This document shows, piece by piece, positions 1 to 7,882 of a stretch of DNA of 32,220 nucleotides. The notes under the pieces were generated by a model. The model saw only the letters and a list, made by a program, of their open reading frames with translations. It was not told the origin of the DNA and did not search any database. Location: assembly GCA_035318785.1 (NCBI GenBank), contig DATHDZ010000312.1:1-32220 (forward strand), written 5' to 3'. The position numbers and the translations under genes are program-made. This DNA is from CAIYRG01 sp035318785 (lineage in GTDB: Bacteria > Pseudomonadota > Alphaproteobacteria > Micropepsales > Micropepsaceae). Numbering within the stretch: the first letter of the stretch is position 1; the number at the start of each line of letters is the position of its first letter.

Positions 1-129
1 AAGGTCGGAAAATCGCGCGTCGCGAAAATCGACAGTCCCTCTGGGCCCCACACTCCCATAAGAGAAAACTTAGGAAGAGTGGGGCCCAGAGGGACTGTCG
101 ATTTTCGCGACGCGCGATTTTCCGACCTT
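1..129. repeat. Large perfect inverted repeat (51-bp arms)
   Basis: Bases 1-51 are the exact reverse complement of 79-129, with a 27-base centre (52-78) that can pair partly further (for example AAG 60-62 with CTT 69-71). The repeat begins at the first base of the window, so it may extend to the left. It lies 38 bases beyond the stop codon of the minus-strand methyltransferase gene, so it would form a very long hairpin in that transcript. It could be a MITE-like palindromic element or a transcript-end structure. No transposase is visible. Confidence 0.9.
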
Positions 130-167
130 GCGGATAAGATCACCAGCTGACGTAAGCCTTCGCGCTG

Positions 168-1487
168 CTAGCCCAACAGTTCGATGCCGATCTGCGAGCG
201 GTCATGCCGGAAAAGCACGGGCACGACGTCGCCGGGCGCAACGGTCACCAGCCGTGGAAAGCGGTGCACGATGTGCGTCCAGTGGTTGTTGAAGTCGGCC
301 TGAGGCGAGGGGCGATTCTCATATCTCGTCTGGGCATCGAGCTCCAATTTGATCCATTGCGCCACGCCGGCGCAGACGCCGTGATGCGTCGCTTTGAGAG
401 CCAGGCGCACGCCGCCCGCGGGGAAGCGTTTCGCCTTCAGGTCGAAGCGCATCAACTCGACATCATCCGACAGGGCCTGGTGCGGCACATTGTCGAGCGA
501 GACCGCCAACATGCCCGGCGCGAAATCGTTGAACCCCGAAAGATCGAAACCGGCGATTCTGCCGACGAACAGCATGCCTTGAAGCGCCGGGCCGCCGGCG
601 AGATAGCCCATGACGCAGGCGGCTGCCGGGATGATGGTGGCATCGGGAGTGAGCAAATGGTCGTGCGCATGTTCGACTGTCGGCAAAACACCTTCGGTGA
701 TGAGGCCGCTCGCAAAAATCTCCGTCACCAGCACCTCGGCTCGCTCGGGCATATCGCGCGGCACTGCCATGTCGGTCGATGCTTTGGGAATGACGGTGAT
801 GCGATCCGATAGGCCGTTCTGGGCGATGATCTCCCGCGCCCGGGCCGCCATGAGACTAACCGTTTCACAGGTGGTCACTTTGGCGGCACCCGCCCGCGCC
901 GCCATCAGCGCGAGAAGCCCGGCGCCGGTCCCGATATCCAGCACTCTTTTCCCCGGCGCCGCGCGCCGGATTGCCGCCTCATAGGTTTCGTTGCGCTTAG
1001 AATCGTCCATCATCTGAAAGTGCCAGCCCGGCACCACCCCGCGATAAATGGATCTGAGATTGGGGTTTGCCTTCAGCAGATCGGGCTTGAGTGCCACCGC
1101 CTGGCGAAAGGCGTTGATAGCCTGCTCGGTCTTCTGCTTCTCGCCGTAGATCACCCCGAGATTGTGGAGCGCGTCGGCATAGCCGGGGTTGATGGCCAGC
1201 GCCCGCTCGAAAGCTTGAGCGGCCTCGTCCTTCCGGCCGAGCGTGTTGAATGCGGCGCCGAGATGATTGTGAATTTCCGCCGTGGCGCGGGGCGAAGCCG
1301 CCGCGCGTTTCAGGAAGGCAGCGGCTTCCTCGGTCTTGCCCTGCTGAAAGCGCATAGCGCCCAACAGATGGTTCGCCTCCGCGTGCTCTGGGTCGCGGCC
1401 AAGCACGACCCGGCAACGCTCCTCCGCCTCTTCGAGGCGCCCGGAACGAAAATGCTCAATCGCTTGCGACAACGGATCGGGTTGCAT
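168..1487 (-). CDS. TPR-containing protein arginine methyltransferase-like protein (PRMT7/PRMT9 type)
   Basis: The protein has 439 residues. Residues 1-145 form about four TPR repeats. The rest resembles class I SAM-dependent protein arginine methyltransferases. The SAM site is VLDIGTGAG (182-190), followed by an acidic residue at E208. A double-E loop has E256 and E265, nine residues apart as in PRMT1, within a segment ending EGVLPTVEHAH that strongly recalls PRMT7/PRMT9. HW at 402-403 fits the THW loop. The WHFQMMDD segment (155-162) matches the N-terminal PRMT helix region. TPR plus PRMT is also the layout of eukaryotic PRMT9. The likely role is methylation of arginine in a protein partner chosen by the TPRs; substrate and product type are unknown. 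The start is the ATG at 1487, with GGAG about 13 bases upstream. It is divergent from the GT41 gene. The family call is firm; the activity is inferred. Confidence 0.82.
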   Translation of the reverse strand: MQPDPLSQAIEHFRSGRLEEAEERCRVVLGRDPEHAEANHLLGAMRFQQGKTEEAAAFLKRAAASPRATAEIHNHLGAAFNTLGRKDEAAQAFERALAINPGYADALHNLGVIYGEKQKTEQAINAFRQAVALKPDLLKANPNLRSIYRGVVPGWHFQMMDDSKRNETYEAAIRRAAPGKRVLDIGTGAGLLALMAARAGAAKVTTCETVSLMAARAREIIAQNGLSDRITVIPKASTDMAVPRDMPERAEVLVTEIFASGLITEGVLPTVEHAHDHLLTPDATIIPAAACVMGYLAGGPALQGMLFVGRIAGFDLSGFNDFAPGMLAVSLDNVPHQALSDDVELMRFDLKAKRFPAGGVRLALKATHHGVCAGVAQWIKLELDAQTRYENRPSPQADFNNHWTHIVHRFPRLVTVAPGDVVPVLFRHDRSQIGIELLG

Positions 1488-1758
1488 CTGTCGCGATTTT
1501 CTCCGTCACGATTGAATCGGCGCCGCCGGTGCGCCGCCGAGAGCAGATTAAGACCTCGCCGATCGGGTTTACAATCGCTGAGCCCTTCAAGTACCTTGAA
1601 TTCTCGGCCATTGTTCTGCGTCGTATATGCATTATGGTGTTTGACCAATCTGGCATCCGCGAGGCCGCGGGTACGACGATGTGGCAGAACGATAAGCGCG
1701 GTGACGTGCCCCAGAGCTTCGTGGGGAATCGCGAAACCCACGCAGAAATTCTTCTACG
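1488..1758. promoter_or_regulatory. Divergent intergenic region between PRMT-like and OGT-like genes
   Basis: These 271 bases must carry the promoters for both divergent genes. A weak plus-strand candidate is TTGTTC (1611-1616), 16 bases, then TATGGT (1633-1638). A plus-strand reading frame ending with TGA at 1760-1762 overlaps the ATG of the next gene, but it has no clear ribosome site or recognisable product. No operator was identified. Confidence 0.35.
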
Positions 1759-3732
1759 ATGAGCGAATTTCTCCTGCAAAACGCGCAACGCATGCACAAA
1801 GCGGGCAATTTCGCGGAAGCGGCGCGTCTTTACGCAGAAGTCTTGCATCTTAACCCTCGCCAATTCCAAGCTCTCTACGCGCTTGGATTTCTCCGCTTCC
1901 AGACCGCGCAGTATGGCGAAGCGGAATACCTGATGAGTGAGGCCGTCAAAATCAATCCCGGCATGGCCGAGGCACATTACATTCAAGGCTGCTCCTTACA
2001 CCGCCTGGGCCGCATCGAAGATGCGTTCACCGCTTTCGATCGCGCCGTAGAAAATAGGCCCCTCTTCGTCGAAGCGTTGATCAATCGTGGCGCCGCGCTC
2101 ATGGCATTGAACCGCCATAACGAGGCGCTCAGGGACTTCCGCAGCGTCATTGCCGTAAATCCGAGCATCGCAGGGGTGTGGAGCAATTGCGGAGCCATCC
2201 TGAAGAATATGAATCGCCATGAGGAAGCCCTTGCCTGCGTTGACAAAGCGCTGACGATCAATCCGGATTTGACCGAGGCGCTGGCCAATCGGGGAGCTGC
2301 CCTCTTGGCGCTGAAGCGATACGGCGACGCGGTCGGGAATTACGAGAAGTTGCTCAGCGTTCATCCCGAGCTCCCCGATGTGTACGGCCATCTCGTACTT
2401 TGCAGATTGCAGTGCTGCGATTGGCGGAGCCTGACCCAGGACCGAGCCGATATCGCGGCGCTCCTGAACGCCGGCAAGCGTGTCATTCAGCCATTGGTCA
2501 ATGCCAGGCTATCGGCCTCGCCGGCGGATGAGCTGCAATGCGCGCGCATTTTCGCCGGCAACTGGCCCGCTTCGCCGAACCCGCTTTGGCGGGGGGGGGA
2601 GCCCTATCATCATGACAAGATTCGCGTCGCCTATATTTCGGCGAATTTCTGCGATCACGCGACGTCCTGGCTGGCCGCGGGTTTGTTCGAGCATCATGAT
2701 AAGTCGCGCTTCGAGACCATTGCAGTTTCCTTGGTTGGGGACGATGGCAGCGAGATGCGGGCGCGCACGAGAGCGGCCTTTGACGGCTTCATCGACGCGG
2801 ATCGCCAAACCGACGTCGAAACCGCGGCGCTTCTGCGCCGGATGGAAGTCGATATTGCCGTCGACCTGATGGGCTTCGCCTCCGGCTGCCGTCCGGGGAT
2901 TCTCGCGCTGCGTCCTGCGCCGGTTCAGGTCAACTATCTGGGCCATCCCGGAACGATGGGAGCTTCCTATGTCGACTATATCGTCGCCGACCGCATCGTG
3001 ATTCCCGACGAACATCGGCGCTTTTACACGGAGAAGATCGTCATCCTGCCCGACACCTATCAGTGCAACGATTCCAAAAGACGAATTGCGGAAAAGACGC
3101 CCACCCGCGCGGAGGCAGGTTTGCCCGCTCAGGGCCTGGTGTTTTGCTGCTTCAACGACACCAGCAAGATCACACCGGAAATATTCGATGTCTGGATGCG
3201 ATTCCTCAAGGACATTGCCGGCAGCGTGCTGTGGCTGCTCGAAAACAACCCTGAGGCCACGCGCAATCTTCGCCGTGAGGCTGAGGCAAGAGCCGTTGAT
3301 GGGAGCCGGCTGATTTTCGCAGCCCCCATGAAGCTGGCCGAACATCTCGCTCGGCATCGCTTGGCCGATCTTTTCCTGGATACGCTGCCTTATGGCGCTC
3401 ATACGACGACAAGCGATTCACTGTGGGCGGGCGTTCCGGTTCTCACCTGCATGGGCGCGACCTTCGCCGGGCGCGTGGCGGCAAGCTTGCTTCATGGAAT
3501 CGGAATGGCCGAATTGATCACCGACTCGCTTGAAGACTATGCGGCATTGGCTCTGAAGCTGGCTCGCGACCAAACAGAACTCACCGCCATCAGAACGAAG
3601 CTTGCGCGCAATCGCGATACCTATCCCCTCTTCGATACGGCACGCTTCACGCGCAATTTCGAAGCTGCGCTCGCGATGATGCATGAACGCCAGAAAAACG
3701 GCGAATCTCCCGGGCATCTTGCAATTGCATGA
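1759..3732 (+). CDS. TPR-containing O-GlcNAc transferase-like glycosyltransferase (GT41, SPINDLY/OGT family)
   Basis: The protein has 657 residues. Residues 1-210 are about six TPR repeats and roughly 285-640 are the GT41 catalytic region. Hallmarks are a DHATS segment with H300 (position of the conserved OGT active-site histidine), QVNYLGHPGT (390-399), CCFNDTSKITPE with K470 (equivalent to the UDP-binding lysine of human OGT), and LDTLPYGAHTTTSD with H548 and D553 before WAGVPVLT. Such enzymes transfer a sugar from a nucleotide donor to serine or threonine of cytoplasmic proteins. Bacterial members often modify flagellin or other surface or secreted proteins. Donor and target here are unknown. 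No Shine-Dalgarno sequence precedes the ATG, and an upstream frame overlaps it as ATGA. A run of nine G (2591-2599, residues 278-281) lies between the TPR and catalytic regions and could slip. It is divergent from the PRMT-like gene. Confidence 0.93.
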   Translation: MSEFLLQNAQRMHKAGNFAEAARLYAEVLHLNPRQFQALYALGFLRFQTAQYGEAEYLMSEAVKINPGMAEAHYIQGCSLHRLGRIEDAFTAFDRAVENRPLFVEALINRGAALMALNRHNEALRDFRSVIAVNPSIAGVWSNCGAILKNMNRHEEALACVDKALTINPDLTEALANRGAALLALKRYGDAVGNYEKLLSVHPELPDVYGHLVLCRLQCCDWRSLTQDRADIAALLNAGKRVIQPLVNARLSASPADELQCARIFAGNWPASPNPLWRGGEPYHHDKIRVAYISANFCDHATSWLAAGLFEHHDKSRFETIAVSLVGDDGSEMRARTRAAFDGFIDADRQTDVETAALLRRMEVDIAVDLMGFASGCRPGILALRPAPVQVNYLGHPGTMGASYVDYIVADRIVIPDEHRRFYTEKIVILPDTYQCNDSKRRIAEKTPTRAEAGLPAQGLVFCCFNDTSKITPEIFDVWMRFLKDIAGSVLWLLENNPEATRNLRREAEARAVDGSRLIFAAPMKLAEHLARHRLADLFLDTLPYGAHTTTSDSLWAGVPVLTCMGATFAGRVAASLLHGIGMAELITDSLEDYAALALKLARDQTELTAIRTKLARNRDTYPLFDTARFTRNFEAALAMMHERQKNGESPGHLAIA

Positions 3733-3888
3733 GATGCTGGTGGATTTGGCGAGCGAGTCCAACTCGCCCGAGATGCGGACCGTGCAATTGGGGGCGACGC
3801 AAGACCGCGGCCGGATCGGGTGATCACGTACACAGCTTCACGGCGGTCGAAGAGTCGCGCCCCTTTCGTTACATTCGCTCGAGTTCCG

Positions 3889-6800
3889 TCACCAGGTTTT
3901 TGTCACTCTCACCCCGATCACTCGGCCATAGATGTTTTTCAAGATGTCGAAGGCCGACGGATTACCGCCACCGGTAGAGATTCGATATTCGAATGCCGGT
4001 TGCTTGTCCAAGACATTATCGACGGTGAGCTGAATGCTGACGTGCTTCAGATAATCGTTCACCGGTTCGTCGCCGGTGTCATAGCCGGCCGACAGATCGA
4101 ACGTGATATAGGACGGCTCGATGTTATTGTAATTGTTGATCGCGCAGGGGAGCGAGCCGCCCGTGGCCCCGACCGTGGCGCCCGCAGTGAGGCATTGGAA
4201 GTTGACATTCGGCGGTGCTGTTTGCGTATGGTAGAAATGCCCCTCGTAATTCATGAAGCCGGTCACGGTCCACGACGAGTTGGCCCAGCCAAGCCGGGTC
4301 CGAATCCTGTCCCGCGGCCGCGGTGTCACGACGCCAAGCTGCTGTATTCCGCCGACCGGAGCAACGTCGTCGTGGTAGCCATCTATTATTGGCTCACCGG
4401 GGAATCTTTGGGTCAAGATTTTTAAAACATAAGTGCCGGCGACGCCCACATTAAAGGCGCCGATATCGCCCCAATCCCAGTCATAGCTGATGTTGTAATC
4501 GAAGCCCTCGTTCCTCTGCCAGCCCTTGTTCATGGTGCCGCCGTCATTGAGCCAATAGATCAAAGTCTGGGCGCTGGACGGGACCGTATTGTTGGGCAGG
4601 CTGAAGGCTGCTTGCACCATGGCCTGGAAGGGGGCACAGAGCTGCGGCGTAAGATCCATGCCCGGACAAAGCGCCACGCCGGCGGCATTATGCAGGTCGC
4701 TCGGCACCAGATAGACGAATCCCAAGGCGGCGTCGGAGAACCTTCCCGTTGTCGGATTGCCAAAACCGACCAGAATGTCGCTGATCTTGATGCTGTACCA
4801 GGTCGCCTGGACATCGAGCCCCTTGAGGAAATTCGTCGTCGGGGCGTAATCGAAGCCGATCGAATAGTTGAGCGACTTCTCGGGTCCGAGTATCTGCGTG
4901 CTCTGATTGACGAAATCGCGCCAGCCCGCAGTAAACGGTCCCTTGCGGCCGCCATTGAACGACATTCCCGCCGGCTGCGAACCGCAGGCGAAGCCGGCCT
5001 TGAAGAGTTTCTCCGAGCCGGAACCCGCCACGGGCTTCCCGCCGGTGCAGCTGATGGAGATGCTGGCGTTGTTGGAGAAGATGGACGTGGGCAGCCCAAA
5101 GCCGTTCCATGCGGCGTTGACGATCAGCGAGTTCTCGCCGAAGTTCGGGGCGCGGAACGAGGTGCCCCAGCCGCCGCGGACGGTCAGATCCTCGATAGGC
5201 GCCCAGTTGAAGCCGATCTTCGAATTGCTGGTGCCGCCGAAATCGCTGTACTGGTCGTGGCGCCAGGAGGCCTCGAACTCCAGTCTTCTGAACCCCGGGA
5301 TGGCGTTCATGTCGCTGAAGATGGGGATGTTCAACTGCGCGAACCCTGCCCAGACCGACCGGTTTTGCGCATCGACGTTGTAGGCGAGAATAGTATTGTT
5401 CGGATCCTGGAGGGGGTTCGTGACGATATAGTGGTTGGTAATGTAATTGGCGCCGATGGCCGCTTTCACGGTGCCGCCCGGCAGATCGAACAGCGGGCCG
5501 TCGGCCTTGATAGACTTCTCGTTGAGCAAGTACGCCTCGTCGGACCTGGCGAAGTTCCCGATGTAAGCCAAGGTGCTCGGCGAGTTGCACTGGAACTGAA
5601 GCGGATCGCAGAACAGGTTCAGATAGGGGACGGTGGCAGGCTTCGTCCAGGTGGCGATACCCGGTCTCGTGCCGATGGCCACCGTCGCGGGCATCGTCCA
5701 GCCCAAGGCCGCGGACACGGCGCCCTTGTTCACTGAGCCGCTGGTATTGAGCCAATTTTGGTCCCGGGTCATCGAATAAGAAATTTGGGCGGCCCACTGA
5801 GAGGGCAGATCGATGTTGAGCCCGCCCTGATAGCGCAGCGAGAGCTCATTGCCCGCTTGGTAGGAGGGGGATTCGATGGACATGTGGTAGGCGACGCGCA
5901 AATTGTTCGGCGCACCACCCGTCGGGTAATAGGGGTTGATGGTCGGCACCGCGAGGCTGTTGAGCTGGTTGGCGTTGGCTTGCTGGAACACCTGCGAGCG
6001 GCGCATGCCATAGAGGCCTTCACCGTAGAAGGAGATGTTCTTGGTCAGCCGCTGATCGACGGTGAGGGCGGCGCCGCTGAACTGCAGGGCCGAGGTGTAA
6101 TCGACAATCGAGTAGGGGTTGAATCTGTTGCGCGTGCCGTTGGTGCCAGTGTTGGCCGCCGTGTTGAAAGTTGTCCAATTCAGGGTCGAGCCGCTGAACG
6201 GGGCGGTCGGACCGACGCCGCCATTGATCGGATTGAACGAACGGCCTGTGCCCTTAGGAATGGCGAAGCAGTTGGTGCAATTGGGTCCTTGGGCAGCGGG
6301 ATAGAAATTGTTTGACGGGTCGTTGGCATTTGTCGTGCCGCCGGTTGAGATGGTGCCCGGCGTCGAAGACGCGATCGGGGTGCGATCGTCCAGGCCGAAG
6401 GGCGTGAAGTCGAAGCTGTATCTCGAGTTGACTGTCCCCTTGACGGCCGCAATGTTGCGCCATTCATAGCTCAGCGTGATGTCGCCGCCGTCCCAGGTGC
6501 GGCCCCACAATTGCGAGGCGAAATACTGATTGTTGCCGCCGGCGCCGTTCTTGTAGCCCGCCTCGGTGACCGCACCGTCATAGGCGCGCTTTAAGATGAC
6601 GTTGAACACACCGCCGATGGCGTCCGAACCATAGGTCGCCGACGCGCCGTCCAGGAGAAGGTCGATGCGGTCGATCGCGACCACGGGAATGATATCGGGC
6701 TCGATCTGGCAGAGCCCCTGATCTTGCGGTGGAAAACGCATGCCGTCGATCATCATCAAGTTGCGCGGCGCCGTGCCGGTATCGAGCTGGCGGAGATTGA

Positions 6801-7383
6801 CGCGCGTTCCGCCCTCGGCGCGGCCCGCGGCTATGGTCCCCGCTCCCGGGCCGGCACCGACGTTGAATTGCGGAACCGAGCGGAACAGGTCAGCGGTCGA
6901 GAGCGCGCCGGTCGTTTTAAAATCCTGCGCACCGAGATTCGTCACGGGCACACCGACGGCGACCGTGCCGCGGATGAGCGAGCCGGTGATCAGCACCTGC
7001 TCGGGCACTTCTTGCTGGGCCTGTGCCATCTGCGCCTGCGCGACTTGCGCTTGCGCAACTTGTGCCTGGGCAATTTGCGCCTGGGCAATTTGCGCCTGCG
7101 CAACTTGCGTCAGAGAGCGAGGATCCCCCACGGGGCCGGGAATGACGTTGAATTCGGGGACGCTGCGGAACAGGTCCAAGTTCGTGATCGCGCCGACACC
7201 CGCCGCTGCCGTGCCGCGGAAGCGTGATCCCGTAATCGGTACCTGTTCCGGCACCTCCTGCGGACTGGGCTGCGCGATCTGCGCCTGGGCTACCTGCTGG
7301 GCTTGCGCGGAAATCGAGGTGGACAAGGCCAGGAACGAGGCCGTACCCAACAGCGAAGTCAATCTTGATGTGGTCGGATTCAT
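3889..7383 (-). CDS. TonB-dependent outer-membrane receptor with duplicated TonB-box region
   Basis: The protein has 1164 residues from the ATG at 7383, which has GGGAGGGGG 7-8 bases upstream; a longer start at 7404 is less likely. A signal peptide covers about 1-28 (ending SISAQA). The plug follows, with conserved features such as LMMIDGMRFP and ATYGSDAIGGVFNVILK. A long beta-barrel ends in RVTKTW, with the terminal aromatic residue usual for outer-membrane barrels. It imports a scarce substrate across the outer membrane using TonB-ExbBD energy. The N-terminus is odd: EVPEQV.ITGS occurs twice (about 43-53 and 125-134), each copy followed by an LFRSVP.FNV segment. Six copies of a five-residue unit of type xAQAQ (94-123) lie between them. 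The first copy looks shortened. The PQQ dehydrogenase gene lies upstream on the same strand. The ligand cannot be told. Confidence 0.93.
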   Translation of the reverse strand: MNPTTSRLTSLLGTASFLALSTSISAQAQQVAQAQIAQPSPQEVPEQVPITGSRFRGTAAAGVGAITNLDLFRSVPEFNVIPGPVGDPRSLTQVAQAQIAQAQIAQAQVAQAQVAQAQMAQAQQEVPEQVLITGSLIRGTVAVGVPVTNLGAQDFKTTGALSTADLFRSVPQFNVGAGPGAGTIAAGRAEGGTRVNLRQLDTGTAPRNLMMIDGMRFPPQDQGLCQIEPDIIPVVAIDRIDLLLDGASATYGSDAIGGVFNVILKRAYDGAVTEAGYKNGAGGNNQYFASQLWGRTWDGGDITLSYEWRNIAAVKGTVNSRYSFDFTPFGLDDRTPIASSTPGTISTGGTTNANDPSNNFYPAAQGPNCTNCFAIPKGTGRSFNPINGGVGPTAPFSGSTLNWTTFNTAANTGTNGTRNRFNPYSIVDYTSALQFSGAALTVDQRLTKNISFYGEGLYGMRRSQVFQQANANQLNSLAVPTINPYYPTGGAPNNLRVAYHMSIESPSYQAGNELSLRYQGGLNIDLPSQWAAQISYSMTRDQNWLNTSGSVNKGAVSAALGWTMPATVAIGTRPGIATWTKPATVPYLNLFCDPLQFQCNSPSTLAYIGNFARSDEAYLLNEKSIKADGPLFDLPGGTVKAAIGANYITNHYIVTNPLQDPNNTILAYNVDAQNRSVWAGFAQLNIPIFSDMNAIPGFRRLEFEASWRHDQYSDFGGTSNSKIGFNWAPIEDLTVRGGWGTSFRAPNFGENSLIVNAAWNGFGLPTSIFSNNASISISCTGGKPVAGSGSEKLFKAGFACGSQPAGMSFNGGRKGPFTAGWRDFVNQSTQILGPEKSLNYSIGFDYAPTTNFLKGLDVQATWYSIKISDILVGFGNPTTGRFSDAALGFVYLVPSDLHNAAGVALCPGMDLTPQLCAPFQAMVQAAFSLPNNTVPSSAQTLIYWLNDGGTMNKGWQRNEGFDYNISYDWDWGDIGAFNVGVAGTYVLKILTQRFPGEPIIDGYHDDVAPVGGIQQLGVVTPRPRDRIRTRLGWANSSWTVTGFMNYEGHFYHTQTAPPNVNFQCLTAGATVGATGGSLPCAINNYNNIEPSYITFDLSAGYDTGDEPVNDYLKHVSIQLTVDNVLDKQPAFEYRISTGGGNPSAFDILKNIYGRVIGVRVTKTW
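7015..7104 (-). repeat. 15-bp coding tandem repeat (six units) in the TonB receptor gene
   Basis: Six consecutive 15-base units encode VAQAQ, IAQAQ, IAQAQ, VAQAQ, VAQAQ and MAQAQ on the minus strand. They differ at third positions and in the first residue. The length keeps frame, so gain or loss of units would change only linker length between the two TonB-box copies. A related, shorter stretch (QVAQAQIAQ) sits just after the signal peptide. Confidence 0.92.
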
Positions 7384-7727
7384 GACAATCCCCCTCCCTG
7401 GCACGCCGAAATCGGCGCGCTTCTATCTCCCGGGCGGGATGCCGAACCTTCCTAAATGACGCTACGCGATGACGCTATTCCTCGGATATGGCCGAAACCC
7501 CGCAGGCGTGCCCGTACGACGCAGAGTGAGACCCCCTCACTGGGCGTCGGTTTAATCAGTGCCGTCGCCTCCCGGGTTCAGCCGGAAGGCGGCAGCACCA
7601 CAATCGAGCGCGCTCGTTCTCAGTTGAAGGCACGTTCCCCCGGGCGGAAACCTAGGGATATCGCGTCGACAACTTCCACGTCGCGCAACGATCACGTGCA
7701 GGCTAGTCCGTTGAAGCGCGACAAGCT

Positions 7728-7741
7728 CTGACTATAGTCAG
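7728..7741. promoter_or_regulatory. 14-bp perfect palindrome with adjoining T-rich tract
   Basis: CTGACTATAGTCAG is a perfect palindrome, followed on the plus strand by a T-rich stretch (7743-7759). It could be an operator site about 345 bases upstream of the receptor start, or a short hairpin with a T tract acting on plus-strand transcripts. The five-pair stem is too short for a firm terminator call. Confidence 0.35.
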
Positions 7742-7787
7742 ATTTTTTCATTTTCTTTTGAGACGCGGAAACGCTTAGAACGCGCGC

Positions 7788-7824
7788 CTAGAGCGCGATC
7801 AGATGGAATCGGATCATGCTCTAG
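7788..7824. repeat. Short palindromic intergenic repeat, RIME-like
   Basis: Arms CTAGAGCGCGATC (7788-7800) and GATCATGCTCTAG (7812-7824) are inverted with 2 mismatches in 13. The CTAGAGCATGATC core recalls palindromic intergenic elements common in Hyphomicrobiales genomes. It lies about 60 bases beyond the stop codon of the PQQ dehydrogenase gene. Confidence 0.6.
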
Positions 7825-7882
7825 AGTGCTCGATTGTCGCGCAATCTTACGGCGAGCCGGCTTCTGCTTCGCGGTATCGCGC

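Larger units (their letters stand above)
7384..7882. other. 499-base intergenic region between PQQ dehydrogenase and TonB receptor genes
   Basis: No convincing gene is present. It should contain the leader and perhaps the promoter of the receptor gene. A plus-strand frame of 91 codons (7456-7731) has no ribosome site and an arginine-rich, unrecognised product, so it is not called. Two palindromic structures are described separately, at 7728-7741 and 7788-7824. Confidence 0.6.

Noticed and set aside
3733..3888. Possible terminator between the converging OGT-like and receptor genes
   Set aside because: Only a six-pair stem (GGCGAG with CTCGCC) with no T tract was found.
4612..5736. Long plus-strand open frame opposite the TonB receptor gene
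   Set aside because: The opposite strand encodes a clear receptor barrel. The plus-strand translation is arginine- and glycine-rich without family features, as expected for antisense frames in GC-rich DNA.
7015..7104. Regular repeats that might suggest a CRISPR array
   Set aside because: The units are 15 bases, contiguous without spacers, in frame and part of the receptor coding sequence.
7456..7731. 91-codon plus-strand frame between the receptor and dehydrogenase genes
   Set aside because: No Shine-Dalgarno sequence, arginine/serine/threonine-rich unrecognised product. Its end at the 7728-7741 palindrome is suggestive but not enough.
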